Assembly: GCA_002686705.1 (NCBI GenBank)
Contig: NYYH01000056.1
Span: 3,759-67,758 of the forward strand
Length of the DNA: 64,000 bases
Direction: 5' to 3'
DNA from: Bacteroidota bacterium
GTDB lineage: Bacteria; Bacteroidota; Bacteroidia; Bacteroidales; F082
Of the stretch, positions 28,364-36,187 are shown in pieces. The notes under the pieces were generated by a model. The model ran no database searches. It was not told the origin of the DNA and saw only the letters and a program-made list of their open reading frames with translations. The position numbers were made by a program, and so were the translations under genes. How positions within the stretch are numbered: position 1 is the stretch's first letter; every line of letters begins with the position of its first letter.

Positions 28364-30703
28364 ATGCGAAAATCCAAGTTTACTTCTATTTTACTTTTAT
28401 ATATTCTTTTTATTCCAATAACATGCATATCGCAGGGCTCACCAATAGGAAGTTGGAGAACTCATTTACCATATGACATGATTATTGATGTTGCCATAGT
28501 TGATGACATGATTTATGCGGCTACCTCATTGAGTATCTTCACTTATAATAAACTTGATAATCGTATTGACAGGTTTGACAAAGTTAAAGGATTGAATGAT
28601 GTTGGAATTAGTAAAATAGGTTATAACAGTAACACTAATGAAATATTGGTTGCTTACACAAATACAAATCTGGATATAATTCCAATTGATGGCCCAATTA
28701 TAAACATGCCTGATATAAAAGACAAAGAGATACTTGGAAACAAGACCATTAACAACATCATGTTTAAGGATGATTTTGCATATCTCGCATGTGGCTTTGG
28801 GATTGTGATATTAGATATGGATAGGAGAGAGATTTACGACACATACTATATTGGACCTGATGGTAATGCCATAAACGTATTTGAAATTACTTATAACGAC
28901 ACTTCGTTGTTTGCATCAACTGAGAATGGCATATATTATGCTGATATTGATGGATTAAACCTTGCGGATTATCACCAATGGCATAAAGATCAACGTTTAA
29001 TTTATCCCGATTTGCCTTATGATCACGTTGTGAGTTTTAATGGAAAAGTATATGCTAATTATTATAGCGGACAGTATGATATGGATACTATGTTTGTTTT
29101 TAACGGTTATAACTGGGCTTATTTTGAGAAGGATAATAACAGCCAGCATCATCAAATGAATGTTGTTGGAAATAATATGTTAATTGTAAATCAGGCTGAG
29201 GTACAACTTTTTAATAAGGATATGGTCTTTCAATACAGTGTTTGGAAGCCCGGTCAGCAGTCGATAAATCCTTTATCAGCTAATATGGATGAAGAGTTTA
29301 TATGGGTTGGTGATAAATCAAAGGGCTTGGTTAAGACATGGAATACTGGTTGGAATGGTGAGTTTATCAAACCAAACGGACCTGGATCAAACAATGTTTT
29401 TCAACTTGATGCTGGGGGTAGTAATGTTTGGGTTGCTTCAGGTGGCCGACAATCCAACTGGTCCAAGCTATATATGAAGGATGGAGTTTTTTCATTTATT
29501 GAGGATGTCTGGTTCACTCATAATGCATGGACAACTCCGGCATTTGATTCTATAAGTGACTACGTTTGCGTAAAAGTTGATCCTTCAAACAATTCTATTG
29601 CTTATATTGGTACATGGCAAGCGGGAGTTGTGAAATTTGTTGACAACGAACTTACTGATATTTTTGACGATCAAAACTCTAGCCTTCAACCATGGATATC
29701 TAATCCCAACCTTATAAATGTTAGTGGAATTGAATTTGATAGCCACCATAATATGTGGGTTGCTAACTCTGGAGCTCCTAATCTGTTGTCGGTTATGAAA
29801 ACCGATGGAGAATGGAAGTCTTTTAATTTTGGTGGCTCGTTGAGCGGAAAGGATATTGGTGAATTATTGGTAGATAGTTACGACCAAAAGTGGATGATAA
29901 AACGGAGCGATGGTTTAATTATAGTGTTTACTGATAACGGGACAGTTGATGACAAGGGAGATGATGAAGTTAAAGTATTACGATCCTCATCAGGACAAGG
30001 AAATATTCCAGGTAATAAAATATATTCCTTTGCCTCTGATAATGATGGTGAAGTTTGGGTAGGAACGGATAAAGGTATAGCTGTTTTTTACTCACCTGGT
30101 CAAATTTTTGTACCTGGGGCAAATTATGATGCCCAACAGATTTTGGTTCCAAGAAATGATGGTTCCGGGCTTGCAGATTACCTTCTTGAAACGGAGCTCG
30201 TAACTGCAATTACAGTGGATGGGGACAACAGAAAATGGATTGGCACAGAACGTGCCGGGCTATTTCTTTTCTCTGAAGACGGGTTAGATCAGATTCATCA
30301 TTTTACTGCAGAGAATAGTCCACTGCTTTCTAATAATATTACTTCCATTTCACTAGATGATGAAGGCGAAGTTTATATTGGCACCTCAGTTGGTATAATT
30401 TCATATAAAGGTACTGCTACTCCTCCACAGCCTCCTGGATCAAAGGTTTATGCTTACCCTAATCCAGTTAGAGAAAATTTTACAGGATTAATAGCTATAA
30501 AGGGATTGGAAAACAATTCATATATTAAAATTACTGATAGCTATGGAAATTTGGTTTATCAAACAAAATCTGAAGGGGGTCAGGCTATATGGGATGGCAA
30601 CAATTTCAACGGACAACGGGTTGCTACCGGCATCTATATGGTTTTTGCAGTCACTATTGATAAATCTGAAAAAGTAGTAACAAAAATTCTTGTAGTAAGA
30701 TAG
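28364..30703 (+). CDS. porZ: PorZ-like type IX secretion protein (two beta-propellers plus sorting domain)
   Basis: A 779-residue exported protein matching the architecture and length of PorZ, the surface T9SS component that delivers A-LPS to the sortase complex in Porphyromonas. After the signal peptide comes a PorZ-type N-terminal propeller beginning GSWRTHLPYDMIIDVAIVDD, with YAATSLSIFTYN-like blades. A second propeller has two-component-regulator-like blades (GEVWVGTDKGIAVFYSPG; NRKWIGTERAGLFLFSEDG). A T9SS sorting domain starts near residue 695 (YAYPNPVRENFTG). No other core T9SS genes are in this window, but the six cargo-type genes agree with the system operating in this organism. Confidence 0.85.
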   Translation: MRKSKFTSILLLYILFIPITCISQGSPIGSWRTHLPYDMIIDVAIVDDMIYAATSLSIFTYNKLDNRIDRFDKVKGLNDVGISKIGYNSNTNEILVAYTNTNLDIIPIDGPIINMPDIKDKEILGNKTINNIMFKDDFAYLACGFGIVILDMDRREIYDTYYIGPDGNAINVFEITYNDTSLFASTENGIYYADIDGLNLADYHQWHKDQRLIYPDLPYDHVVSFNGKVYANYYSGQYDMDTMFVFNGYNWAYFEKDNNSQHHQMNVVGNNMLIVNQAEVQLFNKDMVFQYSVWKPGQQSINPLSANMDEEFIWVGDKSKGLVKTWNTGWNGEFIKPNGPGSNNVFQLDAGGSNVWVASGGRQSNWSKLYMKDGVFSFIEDVWFTHNAWTTPAFDSISDYVCVKVDPSNNSIAYIGTWQAGVVKFVDNELTDIFDDQNSSLQPWISNPNLINVSGIEFDSHHNMWVANSGAPNLLSVMKTDGEWKSFNFGGSLSGKDIGELLVDSYDQKWMIKRSDGLIIVFTDNGTVDDKGDDEVKVLRSSSGQGNIPGNKIYSFASDNDGEVWVGTDKGIAVFYSPGQIFVPGANYDAQQILVPRNDGSGLADYLLETELVTAITVDGDNRKWIGTERAGLFLFSEDGLDQIHHFTAENSPLLSNNITSISLDDEGEVYIGTSVGIISYKGTATPPQPPGSKVYAYPNPVRENFTGLIAIKGLENNSYIKITDSYGNLVYQTKSEGGQAIWDGNNFNGQRVATGIYMVFAVTIDKSEKVVTKILVVR

Positions 30704-30746
30704 GTTGGCTTTATAAGAGTCATTCATTTACAAAATCGTAAAATAC

Positions 30747-30860
30747 AAGGTATAGGGGAGATAGGGAAATAAGGAAATAAGGAAATAAGGAAATATGGGT
30801 GACTATAAGCCATATTCCCATATACCCATAATCCTTTATTCCCCATATAACCTTATACCT
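30747..30860. repeat. Intergenic imperfect palindrome with 8-bp tandem repeats
   Basis: The outer arms AAGGTATAGGGG (left) and CCCCATATAACCTTATACCT (right) are imperfect inverted repeats. Inside are four consecutive copies of GGAAATAA (30765-30796, last copy GGAAATAT). An inner hairpin pairs GGAAATATGG (30789-30798) with CCATATTCC (30810-30818) around TGACTATAAG. The whole 114-bp block could fold into a long stem. It lies between porZ and the AI-2E transporter gene and may act as a terminator or be a small MITE-like or processing element. I found no second copy in the window. Confidence 0.6.
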
Positions 30861-30943
30861 ATCCATAATTTTCATTGTTAAAATAATTCTGATTAGTTAA
30901 AATAATTCTTAATTTAGCGTATTAATTCACATATACTACAGTT

Positions 30944-32023
30944 ATGGCTACTGAAATTAAACGTTATGTTAAACTTCACCCGTTGATTTATGCAGCAGCA
31001 GGTGTTATTATTATTGCTGGTTTAAGAGTAGGTGCACCTATTATTAATCCAATCCTTATGGCAGTTTTTTTTAGTATAATTATTTATCACCCTATCGACT
31101 GGTTAAAGAAAAAAGGTGTAAATGGTATATTATCAATATTAATTGTTGTTTTTGGTTTACTAATAGTATTGTTCTTGATGGGGGGAGCTGTTACAAGGTC
31201 AATAATTCAATTCTCTCAAAATTTACCTTTCTATAAAAAGGAACTTCATGACATTACAAAATCTTCAATAACATTCTTAAACGGGTACGGATTAAATATT
31301 TCGACTGAGACCGTTATTGATAATTTTAATGCAGGCAGTGTTTTTGGCTATGCTACTAAATTTATTACAGGAATTGGAGGCTTGTTAGGCCAAATAATAC
31401 TCCTAATACTTGTTGCTGCTTTTATACTTGGAGAAACAAATAGCTATCCTATTAAATTAAAAGTTGTTCTAAGTGACCCCGATTTATCATTGGGAAATAT
31501 AACAGTTATTTCAAGAAACATAAGATATTATTTAGGAATAAAAACTTTAACAGGATTATTTGCAGGAACGTGTGTAACAATAATATTACTCGTAATGGGC
31601 ATAAAGTTTGCTATTATCTGGGGCATCTTGGTGTTGTTAATGCGATATATACCAAACATTGGATCAATAATAGCTGCAATTCCTATTTTCCTATTTGTTC
31701 TTATTCAGCAGGGGCTGGAGGGAGTACTTTACATAGGTATTGGCTACTCAGCAGTTAATTTTATTGTTGGTCAGATAATTGAACCCAAATTTTTTGGAAA
31801 AGGAATGAACCTAAGTACTTTGGTAGTATTTCTCTCCCTTGTTTTTTGGGGATGGACCTTAGGCGATGTGGGTATGTTATTGTCTGTTCCGATTACAATG
31901 GCAATGAAGATTAGTTTAGAGACCCGTGAAAACTCAAGATGGATGGCAGTAATGCTTGGTTCAGAAAGGAGCGCGATTGAAGCTTTATCTAAAAAAAACA
32001 ACAAAAAAGGGCAACCCGAATAA
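30944..32023 (+). CDS. AI-2E family transporter
   Basis: A 359-residue polytopic membrane protein of the PF01594 family (AI-2 exporter TqsA / YdiK-type). It has about eight hydrophobic segments, with the conserved YHPIDWLKKKG region near residue 45 and the C-terminal IIEPKFFGKGMNLSTLVVFL plus GDVGMLLSVPITMAMKI blocks. Family members export diverse small molecules or ions, so AI-2 transport should not be assumed. The last codons lie within a hairpin that serves as terminator of the opposite gene. Confidence 0.9.
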   Translation: MATEIKRYVKLHPLIYAAAGVIIIAGLRVGAPIINPILMAVFFSIIIYHPIDWLKKKGVNGILSILIVVFGLLIVLFLMGGAVTRSIIQFSQNLPFYKKELHDITKSSITFLNGYGLNISTETVIDNFNAGSVFGYATKFITGIGGLLGQIILLILVAAFILGETNSYPIKLKVVLSDPDLSLGNITVISRNIRYYLGIKTLTGLFAGTCVTIILLVMGIKFAIIWGILVLLMRYIPNIGSIIAAIPIFLFVLIQQGLEGVLYIGIGYSAVNFIVGQIIEPKFFGKGMNLSTLVVFLSLVFWGWTLGDVGMLLSVPITMAMKISLETRENSRWMAVMLGSERSAIEALSKKNNKKGQPE

Positions 32024-32037
32024 CTTAGATTGCCCTT
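32001..32037 (-). terminator. Intrinsic terminator of the TPR gene embedded in the AI-2E gene end
   Basis: AAGGGCAA (32007-32014) and TTGCCCTT (32030-32037) form an 8-bp stem with a 15-base loop containing the AI-2E gene's stop codon. Read on the minus strand the hairpin is followed by a T-rich run (TTTTTTGTTGTTTTTTTT), the form of a Rho-independent terminator for the gene at 32059-33024. The plus strand has no such T tract. Confidence 0.65.
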
Positions 32038-32058
32038 GACTAAACTTTAGTATATTTT

Positions 32059-33024
32059 CTAACTACACTTAAGTACTTGTGTTATTTGATATTTTGCTAC
32101 TTCAACGTTAGCGCCTGAAGTAACATTTTTATAGGCATTACATGCACCTGCAGCATCATTTTTACCTTCGTACGCCTGGCCCAGTGCAAAATACATGTCT
32201 GATTTATTGTCTGTTTCCATACCAATTGCCTTATTGGCAGCTTCAATAGCTTTATCCCAATTTTTAGTATTATTATATGCCAGAGTAAGATAATAGTATG
32301 CCTTAGCATTCCCGGGATTATAATTAAATGAACTAACTATGTACTCGGTAGCCTTTTTGCCATGTTCTTTTTGAATCTCTTTAGCACCAGCATTAACAAG
32401 TGCCTTTGCTGTAGTTGATTTGGCTTTTTTAGCTATTTTGGCAGCTTTAGGGTTACCTGCTCCCAACTCGATTGCTTTATCCATGTTAACCATCATATTT
32501 GCCATATCATCTTTAGCTTTGTAAACCATTCCTTTGCCATAATATGCATTAGGATAGTTTGGCAGAATTTCAGTGGCCATTTCATACTCGGCAAACGCTT
32601 CATTAATTTTGTTACTTTTTAATAATGAGTTACCTTTTGAGGTTCTAACCTTTGCAATGTATGTACTTGTTTTCTTTTTCATCGAAGCATCATTCAACTT
32701 CTCACCAAACGCATAACCCTTTTCAAGAAATGCAATAGCAGCATCAAATTTGCGACCTTTATATTGTGCTAGCCCGTTTTTATAATATGCATTCATTAAC
32801 TGCTTTTCAATGCTACCTTTTAGATCATCAGCATCTGCCCCGGTTTCATTTGCAGTATTAAGAGCGGCTTCATATGCGGTTACAGCATTACTGTAGTCTT
32901 TTTCCTTATAAAATTCATTTCCTTCATTATATTTAGCACCTGCATCTTCAACAGATTGTGCCATAACAGCAACTGTTAACATTACCATACTCACCAACAA
33001 TAATGATCTTTTTAGTATACTCAT
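32059..33024 (-). CDS. Exported tetratricopeptide-repeat protein
   Basis: A 321-residue protein with signal peptide (SLLLVSMVMLTVAVMAQ) and a series of TPR helix pairs. Examples are YNEGNEFYKEKDYSNAVTAY (residue 31 onward), YYKNGLAQYKGRKFDAAIAF, YPNAYYGKGMVYKAKDDMAN, and AKAYYYLTLAYNNTKNWDKA. TPRs are protein-interaction scaffolds; the partner is unknown and no enzymatic domain is present. Location is inferred as periplasmic. A putative -7 box and a strong terminator flank it, so it is likely a single-gene unit. Confidence 0.88.
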   Translation of the reverse strand: MSILKRSLLLVSMVMLTVAVMAQSVEDAGAKYNEGNEFYKEKDYSNAVTAYEAALNTANETGADADDLKGSIEKQLMNAYYKNGLAQYKGRKFDAAIAFLEKGYAFGEKLNDASMKKKTSTYIAKVRTSKGNSLLKSNKINEAFAEYEMATEILPNYPNAYYGKGMVYKAKDDMANMMVNMDKAIELGAGNPKAAKIAKKAKSTTAKALVNAGAKEIQKEHGKKATEYIVSSFNYNPGNAKAYYYLTLAYNNTKNWDKAIEAANKAIGMETDNKSDMYFALGQAYEGKNDAAGACNAYKNVTSGANVEVAKYQITQVLKCS

Positions 33025-33062
33025 TGTATTAAATTATTAGTTTAAAATTGGCGCGCAAGATA

Positions 33063-33070
33063 CAAAATTA
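33063..33070 (-). promoter_or_regulatory. Putative -7 box of the TPR gene
   Basis: The minus strand reads TAATTTTG, matching TAnnTTTG, about 40 bases before the ATG at 33024. No well-placed -33 motif is seen. Confidence 0.3.
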
Positions 33071-33228
33071 TTGCAACTGCAAACATTTGTAAAACTAACC
33101 ATTCTTGTGTATAGATTTAATGAATATTTTTCGATTGAACTACTTCCAAGTGTTGGGCAATTTATATTGTATTGTAAATTTTCAGCATAAAGTGGACTGA
33201 TTTAGAAAATAGGTTAAAAGATAGTTTA

Positions 33229-33256
33229 TTACCTTTCAACCATTGTTGAAAGGTAA
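33229..33256 (+). promoter_or_regulatory. Perfect hairpin abutting the IS orfA start
   Basis: TTACCTTTCAAC, loop CATT, GTTGAAAGGTAA form a perfect 12-bp stem ending exactly at the base before the ATG at 33257. In a transcript reading through from outside, this hairpin would cover the translation-initiation region. That is a known way for insertion sequences to limit transposase synthesis from external promoters. Its role here is inference. Confidence 0.6.
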
Positions 33257-33649
33257 ATGTCAAACCTTAAAATCAGTTTAAAGATGAAACAGAAAAGATC
33301 TAGTGAAAGTTTGGTACGGGATATCAAACGAAAGACCCGCAGGAAATTCTCCTCAGAAGAAAAAATCAGAATTGTTATTGATGGCTTGCGCGGTGAAGTA
33401 AGCATTACTGAACTGTGTCGAAGAGAAGGGATTGCCCAGAATCTTTATTATCGATGGAGTAAAGATTTTATGGAGTCAGGAAAGAAACGCCTTAGTGGTG
33501 ATACTATGCGAGAGGCTAATACTACAGAAGTACAGGCTTTGAGTTTGTTTTTATCAAACCAAATAATAGTAGCTCATGGTGGAACTATTGACAATGGGAA
33601 TAATAAGGATAAGGGAGCTTTTGTAAAAATTATTATACCAATTAATTGA
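33257..33649 (+). pseudogene. IS3-type orfA fragment fused to the tail of a histidine kinase
   Basis: A 130-residue open frame made of two unrelated parts. Residues 1 to about 92 are an IS3-family OrfA helix-turn-helix protein (RKTRRKFSSEEKIRIVIDGL, then SITELCRREGIAQNLYYRWS, ending REANTTEVQ). Normally the OrfA leucine-zipper helix would follow. Instead residues of about 93-130 (LFLSNQIIVAHGGTIDNGNN, KDKGAFVKIIIPIN) are the G2-box and end of a sensor-kinase HATPase domain. No orfB and no kinase N-terminus exist here. The sequence just upstream (about 33174-33210, with ATAAAGTGGACTGATTTA) is plausible as the left end of the element. The frame is therefore the chance fusion left after a transposon insertion and deletion. 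It is unlikely to be functional. Confidence 0.75.
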
Positions 33650-33729
33650 TCATTCCAATTAAAGAGTTTATTATATTGATTTTTAGTTATTTTAGCAATC
33701 TTATTTAAAATCAGTTCGAAATTTTATTA

Positions 33730-34347
33730 ATGATTGAGCAATTAATACAGGCTTTTGTTGTGTTGTGGGTTGTAATAGACCCAATAGGATCAGTGCCTGT
33801 TTTTTTGGCATCGACAAATACATTAAGTAGTAAGGAACGTAAGATAACCGCCTTTAGGGCAGTACTATTTGCTGCTATCGTCCTGCTATTTTTCCTCGTA
33901 TTAGGTCAGTTGATACTGGAAGCAATGGATATTTCGATATCAGCATTCCAGATTGCCGGAGGATTAGTGCTATTATATTTTGGTTTCACGATGATATTTG
34001 GTGAGAGTAAGCCTGAGAGTGAGATGAACATGAAAGATAGCAAGGTTGATGTAGCAATATTTCCGATGGCTGTACCATCTTTGGCCAGTCCGGGTGCAAT
34101 GATGGCAATAGTATTACTCACCGAAAATGAAACTTTTACGTTTATGAATCAATTTATTACAGCATTAGTGATGATATTTGTATTGCTCATAGCATGGGTA
34201 CTATTGCTGGCTGCCAGCAAAATTCAAAAGGTAATTGGCGATTCAGGAGCAGCTATCATAAGTAGAGTAATGGGATTAATTTTGGCCGCCGTTGCAGTAG
34301 ATAGTATTCTTGAAGGTCTTGTAGTTTATTTTAATCTTAATATATAA
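33730..34347 (+). CDS. MarC/NAAT family integral membrane protein
   Basis: A 205-residue protein with six predicted membrane helices, matching the MarC family (PF01914). The N-terminal VVIDPIGSVPVFLASTNTL and the middle IFPMAVPSLASPGAMMAIVL signatures are both present. Family members were once linked to multiple antibiotic resistance but have no settled substrate; an archaeal homologue was reported to transport neutral amino acids. Complete, without visible operon partners. Confidence 0.9.
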   Translation: MIEQLIQAFVVLWVVIDPIGSVPVFLASTNTLSSKERKITAFRAVLFAAIVLLFFLVLGQLILEAMDISISAFQIAGGLVLLYFGFTMIFGESKPESEMNMKDSKVDVAIFPMAVPSLASPGAMMAIVLLTENETFTFMNQFITALVMIFVLLIAWVLLLAASKIQKVIGDSGAAIISRVMGLILAAVAVDSILEGLVVYFNLNI

Positions 34348-34604
34348 GTTTGAATGTGATAAATTAAAATAATGTTAACAGGCAACAGTTTGTGAGATTC
34401 TTATGTCTGTCATTATAAACTCTTTGAATAAGATAAAAACTAGTTAACTAATAAAGATAAATTTAATATGAAATGAGCATAAATAAATTTAAGCATTTAT
34501 ATCAATCGAAATGATTAAATTTTTTGTGCGAAAGTGAAACGGTTGCATGAGTGAAGAAATTTTATATTAGCTTCATTCATAATGCAATATAAAATTTTAA
34601 ACAC

Positions 34605-36182
34605 ATGAAAAAAAATCTATTATCCTTTACATTTATTGTTCTTTTTATAAGTTCATTCGCTCAGCTCAACATAGAAGAGTTGGGATTTCTTCCTTATACC
34701 GCACCCCTCAGTGATATCTGGGCTCATGTGGATTCAGAAGGTAATGAATATGCTTTGGTAGGTACATACATTGGTTCATCCATTGTGGATGTTACTGATC
34801 CGTCTTCGCCTAATGAAGTATTTTTTGGAGCAGGTGTGAATTCAATTTGGCGGGATCTTAAAACCTGGGGTGATTACGCATATGTGTCAACCGAAGGTGG
34901 TGCAGGTATCTACATTGTTGATTTGAGCCCTTTGCCAGGTGCTATTACCAACACAACCCTTTTTACTGGCTCTACTTACCCCTTTACTACTGTTCATAAT
35001 ATTTATATTGATGAGACCGGAAAGCTCTATAATTTCGGCTCTGACAATGGAGCAGGAGGAGTTATTATTTACGATTTGACCTCCGACCCAATGAACCCTG
35101 TTGAGCTTGGCAGGTTCGACGATTATTATTTTCATGATGGTATGGCACGTGGTGACACGCTTTGGGGAGCTGCTATCTACCAAGGTTTTTTTACTGCTGT
35201 AGATGTAAGTGATCCTTCTAATCCTACGGCGATGGCAACCAAATCCACACCTGGATATTTTGCACATAATTGTTGGATATCTGATGATGGAAATTTTCTG
35301 TTTACTACCGATGAAATTGAGAATGGATATATTGCTGCTTATGATGTCTCTGATTTCGGTAATATTTTTGAAACTGACCGAGTATAGTCTAGCCCGGGAA
35401 ATAACGTAATTCCACATAATGTCCACGTTCTAAACGATTATTTAGTAACAGCATATTATAGTGATGGAGTTACTATTCATGATGCAACTCGACCTGGTAA
35501 TTTAATTGAAGTCGGGAATTATGATACTTCTCCAAATTACTCAGGCCCAGGTTATAATGGTAGTTGGGGAGCCACTCCATACCTTCCTTCAGGGAATATC
35601 CTTGCTGCAGATATTGAAGAAGGCTTGTACATTCTTGGCCCTGATTATAAAAAAGGTTGTTACCTTGAAGGAATGGTTACTGATAGCGCAACTGGGTTGC
35701 CAATTAATAATGTTGAGATAGAGATTCTAACTACTGAGATCATTGATGTAAGTGATTTATCAGGAAACTTTGCGTTTGGAACGCCGACAGCCGAAGTATA
35801 TAATATTAAATTTTCACACCATAATTACAATACAAAAGTAATTGAAGGTGTAACCCTTGAAAATGGTATACTTACATATCTGGAAGTTGAGCTTTCAAGC
35901 TGGTTCGTAGGAATAGGTGATGAATTTGAAACTGCTCAAATAACAATAGGCCCTAATCCATTTATTAATTCTACAAATCTTAAATTCCACTTAGAAAATA
36001 AAATGTCCTCAGGTTCTGTGATACAAGTTTATTCAATGAATGGAACAATTGTTCAGGAGATTGCTATTACTGAGCAAGAAGCATCGATTAAAATAGGAGA
36101 GAATCTTAAAGCTGGTGTTTATTATGTAAGATTAGTGAACGGTACCTCTGTAATCAAGCCTGTTTTAATACAAAAGTTGTAG
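34605..36182 (+). pseudogene. Choice-of-anchor B T9SS protein interrupted by one in-frame TAG
   Basis: One 525-codon frame broken only by a TAG at 35385-35387. The first part has a signal peptide, then LVIVD-type propeller repeats (IVDVTDPSSPNEVFF, AVDVSDPSNPTAMATKSTPG, FTTDEIENGYIAAYDVSD). After the stop the same frame continues at once with SSPGNNVIPHNVHVLNDYL, GVTIHDATRPGNLIEVG and ADIEEGLYILGPDYKKGCY. A carboxypeptidase-regulatory-like domain and a T9SS sorting domain (ITIGPNPFINSTNLKF to VLIQKL) complete it. In family members, as I recall them, this DRV-x-SSPG position is often Gln, so CAG to TAG is the simplest change. TAG terminates other genes here, so recoding is unlikely. It is either a recent nonsense mutation or a sequence error. 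Confidence 0.85.
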
Positions 36183-36187
36183 AAGAA

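Noticed and set aside
30765..30796. CRISPR-like repeats (four GGAAATAA units)
   Set aside because: Units are 8 bp and directly adjacent without spacers; no cas genes are present.
35385..35387. Amber codon recoding (e.g. pyrrolysine or suppression) as normal decoding
   Set aside because: Other genes in the window end with TAG without apparent read-through, and the TAG replaces an ordinary family position.
34887..35426. 179-residue minus-strand open frame opposite the choice-of-anchor B gene
   Set aside because: Cys/Ile-rich composition without any domain; it mirrors the coding of a clearly conserved plus-strand protein.
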